Shown here: positions 26,855-34,659 of the stretch, in pieces
How the letters are laid out: every line of letters starts with the position of its first letter
How positions within the stretch are numbered: position 1 is the first letter of the stretch
DNA from: Klebsiella pneumoniae
GTDB taxonomy: Bacteria; Pseudomonadota; Gammaproteobacteria; Steroidobacterales; Steroidobacteraceae
Direction: 5' to 3'
Assembly: GCA_945873095.1 (NCBI GenBank)
Contig: CAMCBU010000007.1
Coordinates: 24,180 to 88,179, forward strand
DNA: 64,000 nucleotides
Position numbers and translations under genes: made by a program
The notes under the pieces: model-generated
What the model saw: the letters and a program-made list of their open reading frames with translations, nothing else
Told to the model about the DNA's origin: nothing
Databases searched by the model: none

Positions 26855-29098
26855 TTACGCGCGGGGACGATCGAGCGCCAGCGTCGGACGCGATCTGTCC
26901 GCGCCACGGCACTCGAAGCAGCGATGGATTTGCCGGTTGCGGGCAAAATCCGGCGGGATCGTGCGCTCGGTGACATCCAGGATGCGATAGCGCCGCTCCA
27001 ATACCGGGTCGAGTCGAAAACGCTGGGCGTTGGTCGAGAACACCAATAGACCGCCTTCGGCCAAAATCGCCATGCAGGCGTCGAGCAGCTCGACATGATC
27101 ACGCTGCACGTCGAACACGCCCTCCATGCGCTTGCTGTTCGAGAAAGTCGGTGGGTCGCAGAAGATCAGATCAAAACGTTCCCCGCGCCGCGCCGCTTCG
27201 GTCAACCATTCACGCACGTCCGCGTGCACCAGTCGGTGCTGCTCGCCCCAGAGACCATTGAGTTCCAGATTGCGTCGACACCACTCGAGGTAGGTCGCCG
27301 ATAAATCGACCGTCGTGGTCGACACCGCCGACCCCGCCGCCGCGTACACCGTGGCGCTACCGGTGTAACCGAACAAGTTCAAGAAACGCTTACCGTTGGC
27401 GGCCCGACGCAACTGCGAACGAGTCGGACGATGATCGAGGAACAAACCCGTATCGAGGTAGTCGACGAAGTTCACCCGAAACTTCAAGCCATCTTCCTCC
27501 ACCACATGGAACTCTTCGCGCTCGTCACGCTTGGTGTACTGGTCACCACGCTTGATACGCCTGCGAGTTTTGAGGTGGATGTGCTCGGCCGATACACCCG
27601 TTGCCGCCACCAGAGCTGCGAGCGCTTCGCTACGACGTCGACGCACGGTCTCCTCGGGGATGTCGGCAGGTGCCTGATATTCCTGCACCACGAGCGCCGC
27701 TGGCGCCTCGGCCGAGGCCGCGTAACGATCGATCGCAAAGGCGTATTCCGGCATGTCGGCATCGTAGATGCGGTAACACGCGACGTGTTCGCGCCGCACC
27801 CAAGCCGACAAATTTTTGAGATTTTTGCGGATGCGGTTGGCGAACATCGTCGCGCCCGGTGTCGCGGCAAGATCCGCATCGATCTGCAGGCCGGCCTTCG
27901 GGCGCAGATCGCGCTCCGCTCGCGCCGCGATCTCGATCCGCAGCAAACGGCATTCGGTCGCCCCGTTCCACACCGTATGCACACGATGCGCGCGCAAACC
28001 GAGTTCGAGCCCGAGCGACGCGTCCCCGGTGAGAATAGCCGCCTGCCAGCCCTGGAACTCCTCGCGCAGCACACGCCCCAGTTCGCGGTGCACGGCGCGC
28101 GCCGACTCGAGATCGCCTAATCTTTGACCCCACGGCGGATTGGTGCAGAGCAATCCCGTGACCGAATCCGTAGGACGCTGGGTCTCGGCGAGCACACCGA
28201 CCGCAAAGTCGGTGATCTCGGCGACACCGGCATGCGAGGCGTTGATCTTGGCGTCTTTCAACACGCGCGCGTCCTGATCACGCCCCCAAAAAATCGTGGT
28301 GGAGTCGATCAATCGTTGCAGCCCGTGACGAGCGCGCGCGTCAGCCTCAGCGACGAGGCGCTGCCAAAGCGCATCGTCATGCCCCTGCCATCGAAGAAAA
28401 CCAAAATACCGTCGACGGTGATTGGCTGCGAACCCGGCTGCCATACGTGCCGCCTCGATGACGAAGGTGCCCGAGCCGCACATCGGATCCAAAAAGGCCG
28501 CGCCGTCGGCTGACAGTTTCGGCCAGCCCGCTCGCACGAGAATGCCGGCTGCGATGTTTTCGCGCAGCGGCGCTTCACCGGTATCGCCTCGCCAGCCGCG
28601 TCGGTGCAAACCCTCACCCGACAGATCGAGTGACACCGTCACCCGCGTGCCGACAGCATGCGCATGCACCCGAACACCCGGTTCGTGCGTCGCGATATCC
28701 GGTCGCAAGCCGACCGTCTCACGCAAGGCATCGCAGATCGCGTCCTTCAAACGCAAGGTGCCATAGTGGGTATTGTTGATGGCGGGATGTCGGCCGCTCC
28801 ACTCGCACGCCAGCGTTGCGGTCGGATCGATGTGTCGACGCCAATCGATCGCTTTGAGTGCCGTGTGAATCGCCGCATCGTCGGCGGCCTCGAAGCGCAA
28901 CAACTCGAGATACACCCGACTCGCCACCCACGATTCGAGACACACCCGATACGCCACCTCCAGCGACCCGGTGAAAGCGACGGCGTTACCGCGCTCGCGA
29001 ATATCCGTGCCCCCAAACGCGGCGATCTCCCGCGCCAGGAGATCGCCGAAACCCCGCGGCACACTCGCGAGGAACTGACGGATGTCCACGTTACTCAT
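26855..29098 (-). CDS. rlmL: Bifunctional 23S rRNA methyltransferase RlmKL
   Basis: 747-residue fusion making m2G2445 (RlmL half) and m7G2069 (RlmK half) in 23S rRNA. Order: N-terminal THUMP region (about 1-160), RlmL Rossmann methyltransferase with FLDPMCGSGTFVIEAA and the N6/N2-type motif TNPPWGQRL, then RlmK with RVNFVDYLDTGLFLDHRPTR, FLNLFGYTGSATVYAA and DPPTFSNSKRMEG. Length and order match gammaproteobacterial RlmKL. ATG 29098 is the only workable start: the two other ATGs in the adjoining 13-bp tandem repeat lead to early stops. Confidence 0.95.
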   Translation of the reverse strand: MSNVDIRQFLASVPRGFGDLLAREIAAFGGTDIRERGNAVAFTGSLEVAYRVCLESWVASRVYLELLRFEAADDAAIHTALKAIDWRRHIDPTATLACEWSGRHPAINNTHYGTLRLKDAICDALRETVGLRPDIATHEPGVRVHAHAVGTRVTVSLDLSGEGLHRRGWRGDTGEAPLRENIAAGILVRAGWPKLSADGAAFLDPMCGSGTFVIEAARMAAGFAANHRRRYFGFLRWQGHDDALWQRLVAEADARARHGLQRLIDSTTIFWGRDQDARVLKDAKINASHAGVAEITDFAVGVLAETQRPTDSVTGLLCTNPPWGQRLGDLESARAVHRELGRVLREEFQGWQAAILTGDASLGLELGLRAHRVHTVWNGATECRLLRIEIAARAERDLRPKAGLQIDADLAATPGATMFANRIRKNLKNLSAWVRREHVACYRIYDADMPEYAFAIDRYAASAEAPAALVVQEYQAPADIPEETVRRRRSEALAALVAATGVSAEHIHLKTRRRIKRGDQYTKRDEREEFHVVEEDGLKFRVNFVDYLDTGLFLDHRPTRSQLRRAANGKRFLNLFGYTGSATVYAAAGSAVSTTTVDLSATYLEWCRRNLELNGLWGEQHRLVHADVREWLTEAARRGERFDLIFCDPPTFSNSKRMEGVFDVQRDHVELLDACMAILAEGGLLVFSTNAQRFRLDPVLERRYRILDVTERTIPPDFARNRQIHRCFECRGADRSRPTLALDRPRA

Positions 29099-29134
29099 CG
29101 TGGTAGCTCATCGTGGTAGCTCATCGTGGTCGCT
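29096..29134. repeat. Three-copy 13-bp tandem repeat at a gene junction
   Basis: CATCGTGGTAGCT occurs at 29096-29108 and 29109-29121, with a one-mismatch copy (CATCGTGGTCGCT) at 29122-29134. It spans the 3' end of the exonuclease fusion gene and the start codon of rlmKL; each copy carries an ATG on the minus strand, in three different frames. Confidence 0.9.
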
Positions 29135-30553
29135 CGTATCTGGGGTCGTATTCACGGTCGTGATGCGCAGCGAGCGCGACGCCGCGCGCAAATGGCGCAC
29201 CAAGATTCGGTAAACATCCGCATCGAACACCGACTCGCTGGCACGCTCGCCGTCGGCGGTCCGGGTGCCGAGATATTGCCAACGATCGACATGGTGCCAC
29301 TCGATGCGACCCTGCGCGTTGCGCTCCTCGATGCGGATCGGCCCGGCATAAGGCCAACTTTTCAGCTTGTGCTTGGCGAGTGCCAGCTTCAACCGTAGCG
29401 CATGCTTCGGCAGCGATTCACCGCCGACGCAGACGCCATCACAACGACCGAGTTGATAGCCGAAACAGCTACCCGCACCCGGATGCTCCAGACCGAGTGT
29501 CTTCAAACACAGCCGACGCTCGCGCGCGATCGTCGTGAGTGCAGCCCGCGCGGCTTTGGCGGTGCGAAACAAGCCGAAGCAGTCACCGCCCTCAGGCAAA
29601 GGTCCCTCGAGCCGCTGTAAAACCGCCGCTGCGCCCTCGTCACCCACGAACCACGTGTGGTGCTCGCCACCGCCCCGCAAGCGACGGTTGTAGACCGGTT
29701 TGTAGTCGCGCACCCATTGCGCCTCGAGCAGCAGCGCGCCCAATTCGCCAGCCGTCTCGGTCCACTCGATACGCCGAACCTGTGCTGCCAAGCGCTGCGA
29801 TTTCGAATCGCGCGTTGCGCCGCCGAAGTGAGCCAAGACCCGCTCGCGGATATTTTTGGCCTTACCGACATAGATGAGCGCATCGCCCTCGCCGATGAAT
29901 CGATAAACGCCGCAAACTTCGGGCACGTCGTCGAGCAGATCAGGCGGCAAATGCGCGGGCAGCGACGGCCTTCGGCGCACGCGCTCGATCGCCTCGGCCA
30001 GGCGCCGCGGTGCGAGCGTCGCGCGCCAATGTTGCCACAGCTGTGCGAGCACGTCGGCGTCAGGCAAGGCGCGATGCCGACTCTCGCACTGAAGGCCATG
30101 TCGCTCGATGATCGCATCGAGATTGTGACGACCCGCCTCAGGGAACAGCTCACGCGAGAGGCGCACCGTGCAGGCGAGCGGCGCGCTGTATGCATAACCC
30201 GCGCGTCGCAACTCGCTACGGACGAAACCGTAATCAAAGCGCACGTTGTGTGCGACGAAGCGGCGTCCCTCCAAGCGCGTCAACACTTCGCGCGACAACG
30301 CCTCGAACGACGGCGCCTCGGCAACCATGTCGTTGCGGATGCCCGTCAGTCGCTGAATGGACGGAGGGATCGACACACCGGGGTTCACGAGCGAGCTCCA
30401 ACGCGACTCGACCTGCCCGTCACGCATCGCCACGATCGCGATTTCCGTGATGCGGTGCCAAGCCGGATGCCCGCCCGTGGTCTCCACATCGACGAATGCG
30501 ACCGGCTCGTCGATTAGACTCAGTTGGTTGTCACTCAAATCGTTGTCACTCAA
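29108..30553 (-). CDS. DnaQ-like exonuclease fused to a UvrC/Cho-type GIY-YIG nuclease domain
   Basis: About 481 residues. The N-terminal DEDDh 3'-5' exonuclease has VAFVDVETTG (Asp22, Glu24), FVAHNVRFDYGF and HRALPDADVL. The C-terminal half is a GIY-YIG domain, GVYRFIGEGDALIYVGKAKNIRERV, with the UvrC-like DYKPVYN. Such epsilon-like/Cho fusions are a known family with a presumed role in nucleotide excision or mismatch processing; the function is not firmly established. The start is uncertain. TTG 30553 gives a TTGA overlap with the puuC stop; TTG 30568 and 30538 also fit. None has a clear Shine-Dalgarno. Confidence 0.88.
   Translation of the reverse strand: MSDNDLSDNQLSLIDEPVAFVDVETTGGHPAWHRITEIAIVAMRDGQVESRWSSLVNPGVSIPPSIQRLTGIRNDMVAEAPSFEALSREVLTRLEGRRFVAHNVRFDYGFVRSELRRAGYAYSAPLACTVRLSRELFPEAGRHNLDAIIERHGLQCESRHRALPDADVLAQLWQHWRATLAPRRLAEAIERVRRRPSLPAHLPPDLLDDVPEVCGVYRFIGEGDALIYVGKAKNIRERVLAHFGGATRDSKSQRLAAQVRRIEWTETAGELGALLLEAQWVRDYKPVYNRRLRGGGEHHTWFVGDEGAAAVLQRLEGPLPEGGDCFGLFRTAKAARAALTTIARERRLCLKTLGLEHPGAGSCFGYQLGRCDGVCVGGESLPKHALRLKLALAKHKLKSWPYAGPIRIEERNAQGRIEWHHVDRWQYLGTRTADGERASESVFDADVYRILVRHLRAASRSLRITTVNTTPDTSDHDELPR
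30527..30553. repeat. 12-bp direct repeat at the exonuclease-fusion start
   Basis: TTGAGTGACAAC on the minus strand at 30553-30542 and again at 30538-30527, a 15-base period that keeps frame (SDNDL-SDNQL). Both copies begin with a possible TTG start codon. Confidence 0.85.
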
Positions 30554-32040
30554 CCGAATGCGATCCAAGTGGTCTTCAATTCCGTGTACTTCTCGAAAGC
30601 GTGCAACGACTTGTCACGCCCGATGCCCGATTGCTTGTAGCCACCAAAAGGCACGGTGATGTCGTCGGCGTCATAGCAATTCACGTACACCATGCCCGAA
30701 CGCAGCGCTCGTGCGGCCTTGTGCGCCACGTTGATGTCACGACTCCAGATTGCCGCAGCCAGACCGTACTCGGTCGAGTTGGCAATCGAGATCGCCTCGT
30801 CTAGGGTATCGAACGGAATTGTCGCCAGCACTGGACCAAAGATTTCTTCGCGGGCAATGGTCATCTGCGGCGAAACATCGTCAAACACGGTCGGCTCGAT
30901 GTAGTAACCACCACTCTCCTGCCGAACGCGTTCGCCACCACAATGCAAGCGGGCACCCTGCTCGCGACCGCCATGGATATAGCCGAGCACGCGATTCATC
31001 TGCGTCTCATCTACCAATGCGCCGAGTCGGGTCGCAGCATCGAGCGGGTCTCCCGGCGTCATACGTTTGGCGATCGCGGTGATCCGCTCGAGCATCTCTG
31101 CACGAATCGGGCGCTGCACGAGCAAGCGGGATCCCGCCGAGCACATCTCGCCTTGATTGAAGAAGATCGCGAAAGCCGCCGCGGTCGCCGCCGCCTCGAG
31201 ATCCGGGCAATCGGCCATGACGATATTGGCAGACTTGCCGCCGCACTCGAGTCCGACTCGCTTGAGGTTCGACTGACCGGCGTACTGCATGACAAGCTTG
31301 CCGGTGGCAGTCGAGCCGGTGAATCCGATCGCGTCGACATCGGCGTGCAGAGCCAGCGCTTTGCCGGCAGTGTGACCAAAACCGGGCACCACATTGAACA
31401 CGCCAGGCGGAACGCCCGCCTCAATGGCCAACTCGGCAAGACGCAGCGCCGACAACGGCGATTTCTCCGAAGGCTTCAGCACCAAAGAATTGCCTGCGGC
31501 CAGAATCGGCGCCACTTTCCAGGCCGTCATGATCAACGGAAAATTCCACGGCACGATGGCACCCACCACACCGAGCGGCTCTCGGGTGATCGTCGCGAGC
31601 ACCGAAGAGGCCGTCGGCGCGACTTCGCCGTAGATTTTGTCGATCGCCTCGGCATACCACTCGATGCAACGCGCAGCGCTCGGCACATCGACTTTGAGCG
31701 AGTCGCCGATGGGCTTGCCCATGTCGAGCGTCTCGAGTAGTGCCAGCTCGTCTTTGTGCGCACGAATCAGTTCGGCAAAGCGCTGCAAGACCCGCTTGCG
31801 CGCGCTCGGCGCTCGCGACGCCCACACACCGCTGACGAACGCCGCGCGCGCATCGGCGACGGCGATATCGATATCGGCACTCTGACCATCGGCGATCGGC
31901 GCAAGTAGTCGGCCGTCGATCGGCGAGTGCTTGTCGAAAGTCGCGCCGGCGAGCGAGGCAACACGTTGCCCGGCCACGAAGGCGCGGCCATCCGGCTTGA
32001 GTTCCGCGGCACGCTGGTGCCAATTACTGTTCGCGTTCAT
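30550..32040 (-). CDS. puuC: Gamma-glutamyl-gamma-aminobutyraldehyde dehydrogenase (PuuC-like)
   Basis: 496-residue NAD(P)+ aldehyde dehydrogenase. Catalytic parts are VPWNFPLIMTAWK (Asn166), LVLKPSEKSPLSA, LECGGKSANIV (Glu265) and NQGEMCSAGSRL (Cys300). It resembles E. coli PuuC through the length, including CIEWYAEAIDKIYGEVAPT and TVPFGGYKQSGIGRDKSLHA. It would oxidise the PuuB product to gamma-glutamyl-GABA. It is 8 kb from the other puu genes and heads a leftward run into unrelated genes. ATG 32040 is chosen for family length; no Shine-Dalgarno is present and TAAACT lies 7 nt upstream. Confidence 0.9.
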   Translation of the reverse strand: MNANSNWHQRAAELKPDGRAFVAGQRVASLAGATFDKHSPIDGRLLAPIADGQSADIDIAVADARAAFVSGVWASRAPSARKRVLQRFAELIRAHKDELALLETLDMGKPIGDSLKVDVPSAARCIEWYAEAIDKIYGEVAPTASSVLATITREPLGVVGAIVPWNFPLIMTAWKVAPILAAGNSLVLKPSEKSPLSALRLAELAIEAGVPPGVFNVVPGFGHTAGKALALHADVDAIGFTGSTATGKLVMQYAGQSNLKRVGLECGGKSANIVMADCPDLEAAATAAAFAIFFNQGEMCSAGSRLLVQRPIRAEMLERITAIAKRMTPGDPLDAATRLGALVDETQMNRVLGYIHGGREQGARLHCGGERVRQESGGYYIEPTVFDDVSPQMTIAREEIFGPVLATIPFDTLDEAISIANSTEYGLAAAIWSRDINVAHKAARALRSGMVYVNCYDADDITVPFGGYKQSGIGRDKSLHAFEKYTELKTTWIAFG

Positions 32041-32047
32041 GGCGACG

Positions 32048-32053
32048 AGTTTA
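32048..32053 (-). promoter_or_regulatory. -10-like hexamer for leaderless puuC
   Basis: TAAACT on the minus strand, ending 7 nt before the puuC ATG. The same hexamer at the same distance precedes the tolC-like gene at 48797. Confidence 0.35.
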
Positions 32054-32231
32054 CCCGGCCAGCGGAAACCCGGGATTGCACTATCCATCGGCAACACCGG
32101 CGCACGACGCACCAACCCAGTGCGGATTTGGAGTTAAAATGTCGCAAACCTGTCATGTAGACGCCTTACCACGCATGGCATGTCGTTTGCTTGAACAGTT
32201 TGGAACTTACCCCTTCGAGGATCAAAAACGC

Positions 32232-32927
32232 ATGAAAAACCTCCCCCTTCTCGCGCTGCTGGCCGTAGCGGCTGTCGGCACTGTCGCTCGCGCCGAGATC
32301 AGCTCGACCGTGACGCTGGCCTCCGACTACGACTTCCGCGGCCTCAGTCAAACCGCCAAGGATCCGGCACTGCAATTGAGCCTCGACTGGGCCGGCGACT
32401 CGGGTTTTAGCGTCGGCGCCTGGGCCAGCAACGTCGACTTCGGACCGGACACCGTCTCGGACGTCGAGCTCGATATCTATGCGGGCTATAGCGGCAATTT
32501 CACCGAAGATTTCAGCTACAACTTCTCGGTGACGCAATACAGCTATTTCGACACCGCCGACAAAGTCGACTTCGCCGAGGCGGCCTTCGGTCTCGCCTAT
32601 CAGGGCTTCTCGACCAAGTTCTGGTACGCCTGGGATTACGGCAACACCGGTCTGGCCGCCCGCTACATCGAGGCCAACCTCGAACTGCCGTTGCCACAAG
32701 ATTTCGGGCTGCTGCTGCATGCGGGTCAGAGCAGCGGCGAATACTGGGCCGACGACAAGTACACCGACTTCGCCATCGGTCTGACCAAGACCGTTGGTAA
32801 GTTTGATCTCACTTTGAAGTGGGTCGACGGCAGCGACTACCGCCCGGGTAACAACGTCGACGGCGACGTTTTCAGCTCGGACAGCAAGGCTCTCTTTTCG
32901 GTGGCGACGAGCTTCCCTTGGGAGTGA
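32232..32927 (+). CDS. TorF-family (Gcw_chp) putative outer-membrane protein
   Basis: 231 residues with a signal peptide of about 23 (charged MKN, hydrophobic core, ARA cleavage site). The mature part starts EISSTVTLASDYDFRGLSQT, the recognisable opening of the Gcw_chp/TorF putative porin family, and continues as alternating beta-strand sequence ending in F-P-W-E. It should lie in the outer membrane. ATG 32232 is chosen because GAGGA lies upstream and it gives a proper signal peptide. Function beyond a small beta-barrel is not established. It diverges from puuC across about 190 bases in which no further gene is seen. Confidence 0.82.
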   Translation: MKNLPLLALLAVAAVGTVARAEISSTVTLASDYDFRGLSQTAKDPALQLSLDWAGDSGFSVGAWASNVDFGPDTVSDVELDIYAGYSGNFTEDFSYNFSVTQYSYFDTADKVDFAEAAFGLAYQGFSTKFWYAWDYGNTGLAARYIEANLELPLPQDFGLLLHAGQSSGEYWADDKYTDFAIGLTKTVGKFDLTLKWVDGSDYRPGNNVDGDVFSSDSKALFSVATSFPWE

Positions 32928-32960
32928 TCCGCCGCAGATAACGGGTACACTGCGGGGGCT

Positions 32961-34148
32961 ATGACAGATTTCACGCCTAGCCCCCGCGAACTCGAGCTCG
33001 AGGCGCGAACCCAGCGCTTCGTTCGCGATGTCATCATCCCCTATGAATCCGATCCACGATTCCAGGGACCCATCACCGACGATCTCGTGCAGGAACTGCA
33101 CGCAAAAGCCCGCGCGGTCGGGCTGCTCGCGCCTCACGTCGGCAGCGAATGGGGCGGCTACGGGCTGACCCATCGCGAAATCGCCACGGTGTTGCGCGCC
33201 AGCGGGTATTCGCTGCTCGGTCCCGTCGCGATGAATTGCATGGCACCCGATGAGGGGAACATGCACATGCTCGAGCGCATTGCGACGCACGCTCAGAAAG
33301 AGCGCTTCCTCAAACCGCTGGCAGCCGGCCTCACGCGTTCGTCGTTTTTCATGACCGAGCCGGATGGCGGCTCGGGCTCCGATCCGGACATGCTCAAAAC
33401 CGAAGCCGTCGAAGACGGGGATCACTGGGTCATCAATGGCCGCAAGTGGTTCATCACCGGCGCCGAGGGGGCTGGCTTTGGCATCGTGATGGCGCGCACC
33501 GGTGGTCACCACTCAACCATGTTCCTCGTGCCGCTACCAGACCCGGGTATCGTGCTCGAACGCGTGATGCACACGGTCGATCACACCATGCCGGGTGGGC
33601 ACGGCGTGTTGTCGCTGACGAATGTCCGAGTCCCCAAAGAAATGGTGCTCGGTGCGCCGCACGAAGGCTTCAAATATGCCCAGGTGCGGCTCGCGCCAGC
33701 CCGTCTGACCCACTGCATGCGTTGGTGGGGCGCTGCGCAGCGCGCTCATCACATCGCCACCGAATACGCATGCCGCCGGCAGGCTTTCGGCAAAGCGCTG
33801 ATCGATCACGAGGGCGTCGGTTTCGCCTTGGCTCGTAACGAAGTGGATCTGAAGCAGACTCAGTTGATGATCGATTACGTGGCCTGGACCCTCGATCAGG
33901 GCAGCCGCGCCTCAACCGATTCCAGCATGGCCAAATACACCTGCGGCGAGACGCTGTTTCAGATCGTCGATCGTTGCGTGCAGGTGCTCGGCGGTAGCGG
34001 CATCGTCGATGAGACGCCGGTCTCAAAGATTTGGCGAGAGATCCGAGGGTTCCGCGTGTACGACGGCCCCTCGGAGGTTCACCTCTACTCGCTCGCCAGA
34101 CGCTTGAAGCGCAAAACGGCCGCCGCGACGAGCGCAAGCCCGACGTAA
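32961..34148 (+). CDS. Acyl-CoA dehydrogenase family protein (ACAD10/11-like)
   Basis: 395-residue flavoprotein. FAD and substrate blocks are FFMTEPDGGSGSDPDM, DHWVINGRKWFITGAEGA, the helix RRQAFGKALIDHEGVGFALA and QVLGGSGIVDETPVSKIWREIR. The catalytic-base region reads YDGPSEVH, with Asp where MCAD has Glu, as is usual in the ACAD10/11 clade. The acyl substrate is not deducible. It begins 33 bases after the TorF-like gene and its 3' end overlaps btuM tail-to-tail by 64 bases. Confidence 0.88.
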   Translation: MTDFTPSPRELELEARTQRFVRDVIIPYESDPRFQGPITDDLVQELHAKARAVGLLAPHVGSEWGGYGLTHREIATVLRASGYSLLGPVAMNCMAPDEGNMHMLERIATHAQKERFLKPLAAGLTRSSFFMTEPDGGSGSDPDMLKTEAVEDGDHWVINGRKWFITGAEGAGFGIVMARTGGHHSTMFLVPLPDPGIVLERVMHTVDHTMPGGHGVLSLTNVRVPKEMVLGAPHEGFKYAQVRLAPARLTHCMRWWGAAQRAHHIATEYACRRQAFGKALIDHEGVGFALARNEVDLKQTQLMIDYVAWTLDQGSRASTDSSMAKYTCGETLFQIVDRCVQVLGGSGIVDETPVSKIWREIRGFRVYDGPSEVHLYSLARRLKRKTAAATSASPT

Positions 34149-34639
34149 AGCCCCATCGTCAACAAATAACCCGGGAAATATCCGGCGACCGCGGCCGCGT
34201 AAGCTCCCCAAGTCGTCGTCTCGGGCGATGGCGCAAGCCAATACATACCGAGATTCGCGACTACGAAAGTCACGAAAGCAGCAGCCGCGCCGACCGCGAG
34301 GATGAACGGCGCCCGTGCTCGCGCAGGGTCGGCCCCGAGCCAGTGGCCCGCGGCCCAAAGCGCACCATAAGCAGGAATCAAGAAAAAATACGCCGGCGAG
34401 TAGCAATCGGTCGGCGTGCCCAGCGCGAAGGCGGTCAAATCGGCCACCCAGGCCAAGACGAAGAACGCGGGGAACAAGCGCGGCTCACGTAGCCACAGAC
34501 CGGCTAAAAAAAACACTGCCCACGACGCATCCGGCGGACCCTGCAACTCCCCGAAATGCCCCACTCGCGTCGCACTCATGGCCAGGGCCAAGCTCAACGC
34601 CAGCATCCAAAATCCACGACCTTTGATGGTGTCCGTCAT
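34085..34639 (-). CDS. btuM: Cobalamin transporter BtuM, solitary ECF S-component-like membrane protein
   Basis: 184-residue protein with about six hydrophobic segments, almost entirely membrane-embedded. Cys79 in the segment TDCYSPAYFFLIPAYG matches in position the B12-ligating cysteine (Cys80) described for Thiobacillus denitrificans BtuM. It lies 20 bases after btuB under the same cobalamin riboswitch, so it should bring B12 across the inner membrane; no BtuCDF is in the window. The ATG at 34639 follows GGAGGG. The family call rests on length, topology, cysteine position and context. It converges on, and overlaps, the acyl-CoA dehydrogenase gene. Confidence 0.78.
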   Translation of the reverse strand: MTDTIKGRGFWMLALSLALAMSATRVGHFGELQGPPDASWAVFFLAGLWLREPRLFPAFFVLAWVADLTAFALGTPTDCYSPAYFFLIPAYGALWAAGHWLGADPARARAPFILAVGAAAAFVTFVVANLGMYWLAPSPETTTWGAYAAAVAGYFPGYLLTMGLYVGLALVAAAVLRFKRLASE

Positions 34640-34659
34640 GTTCCAACCCTCCCTCACAA

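Noticed and set aside
29108..30553. Simple UvrC or plain DNA polymerase III epsilon
   Set aside because: Neither fits alone: the protein has both a DEDDh domain and a GIY-YIG domain, and lacks the rest of UvrC.
32932..32955. Hairpin CCGCAG/CTGCGG after the TorF-like gene as a terminator
   Set aside because: Only six base pairs, a 12-nt loop and no T-tract.
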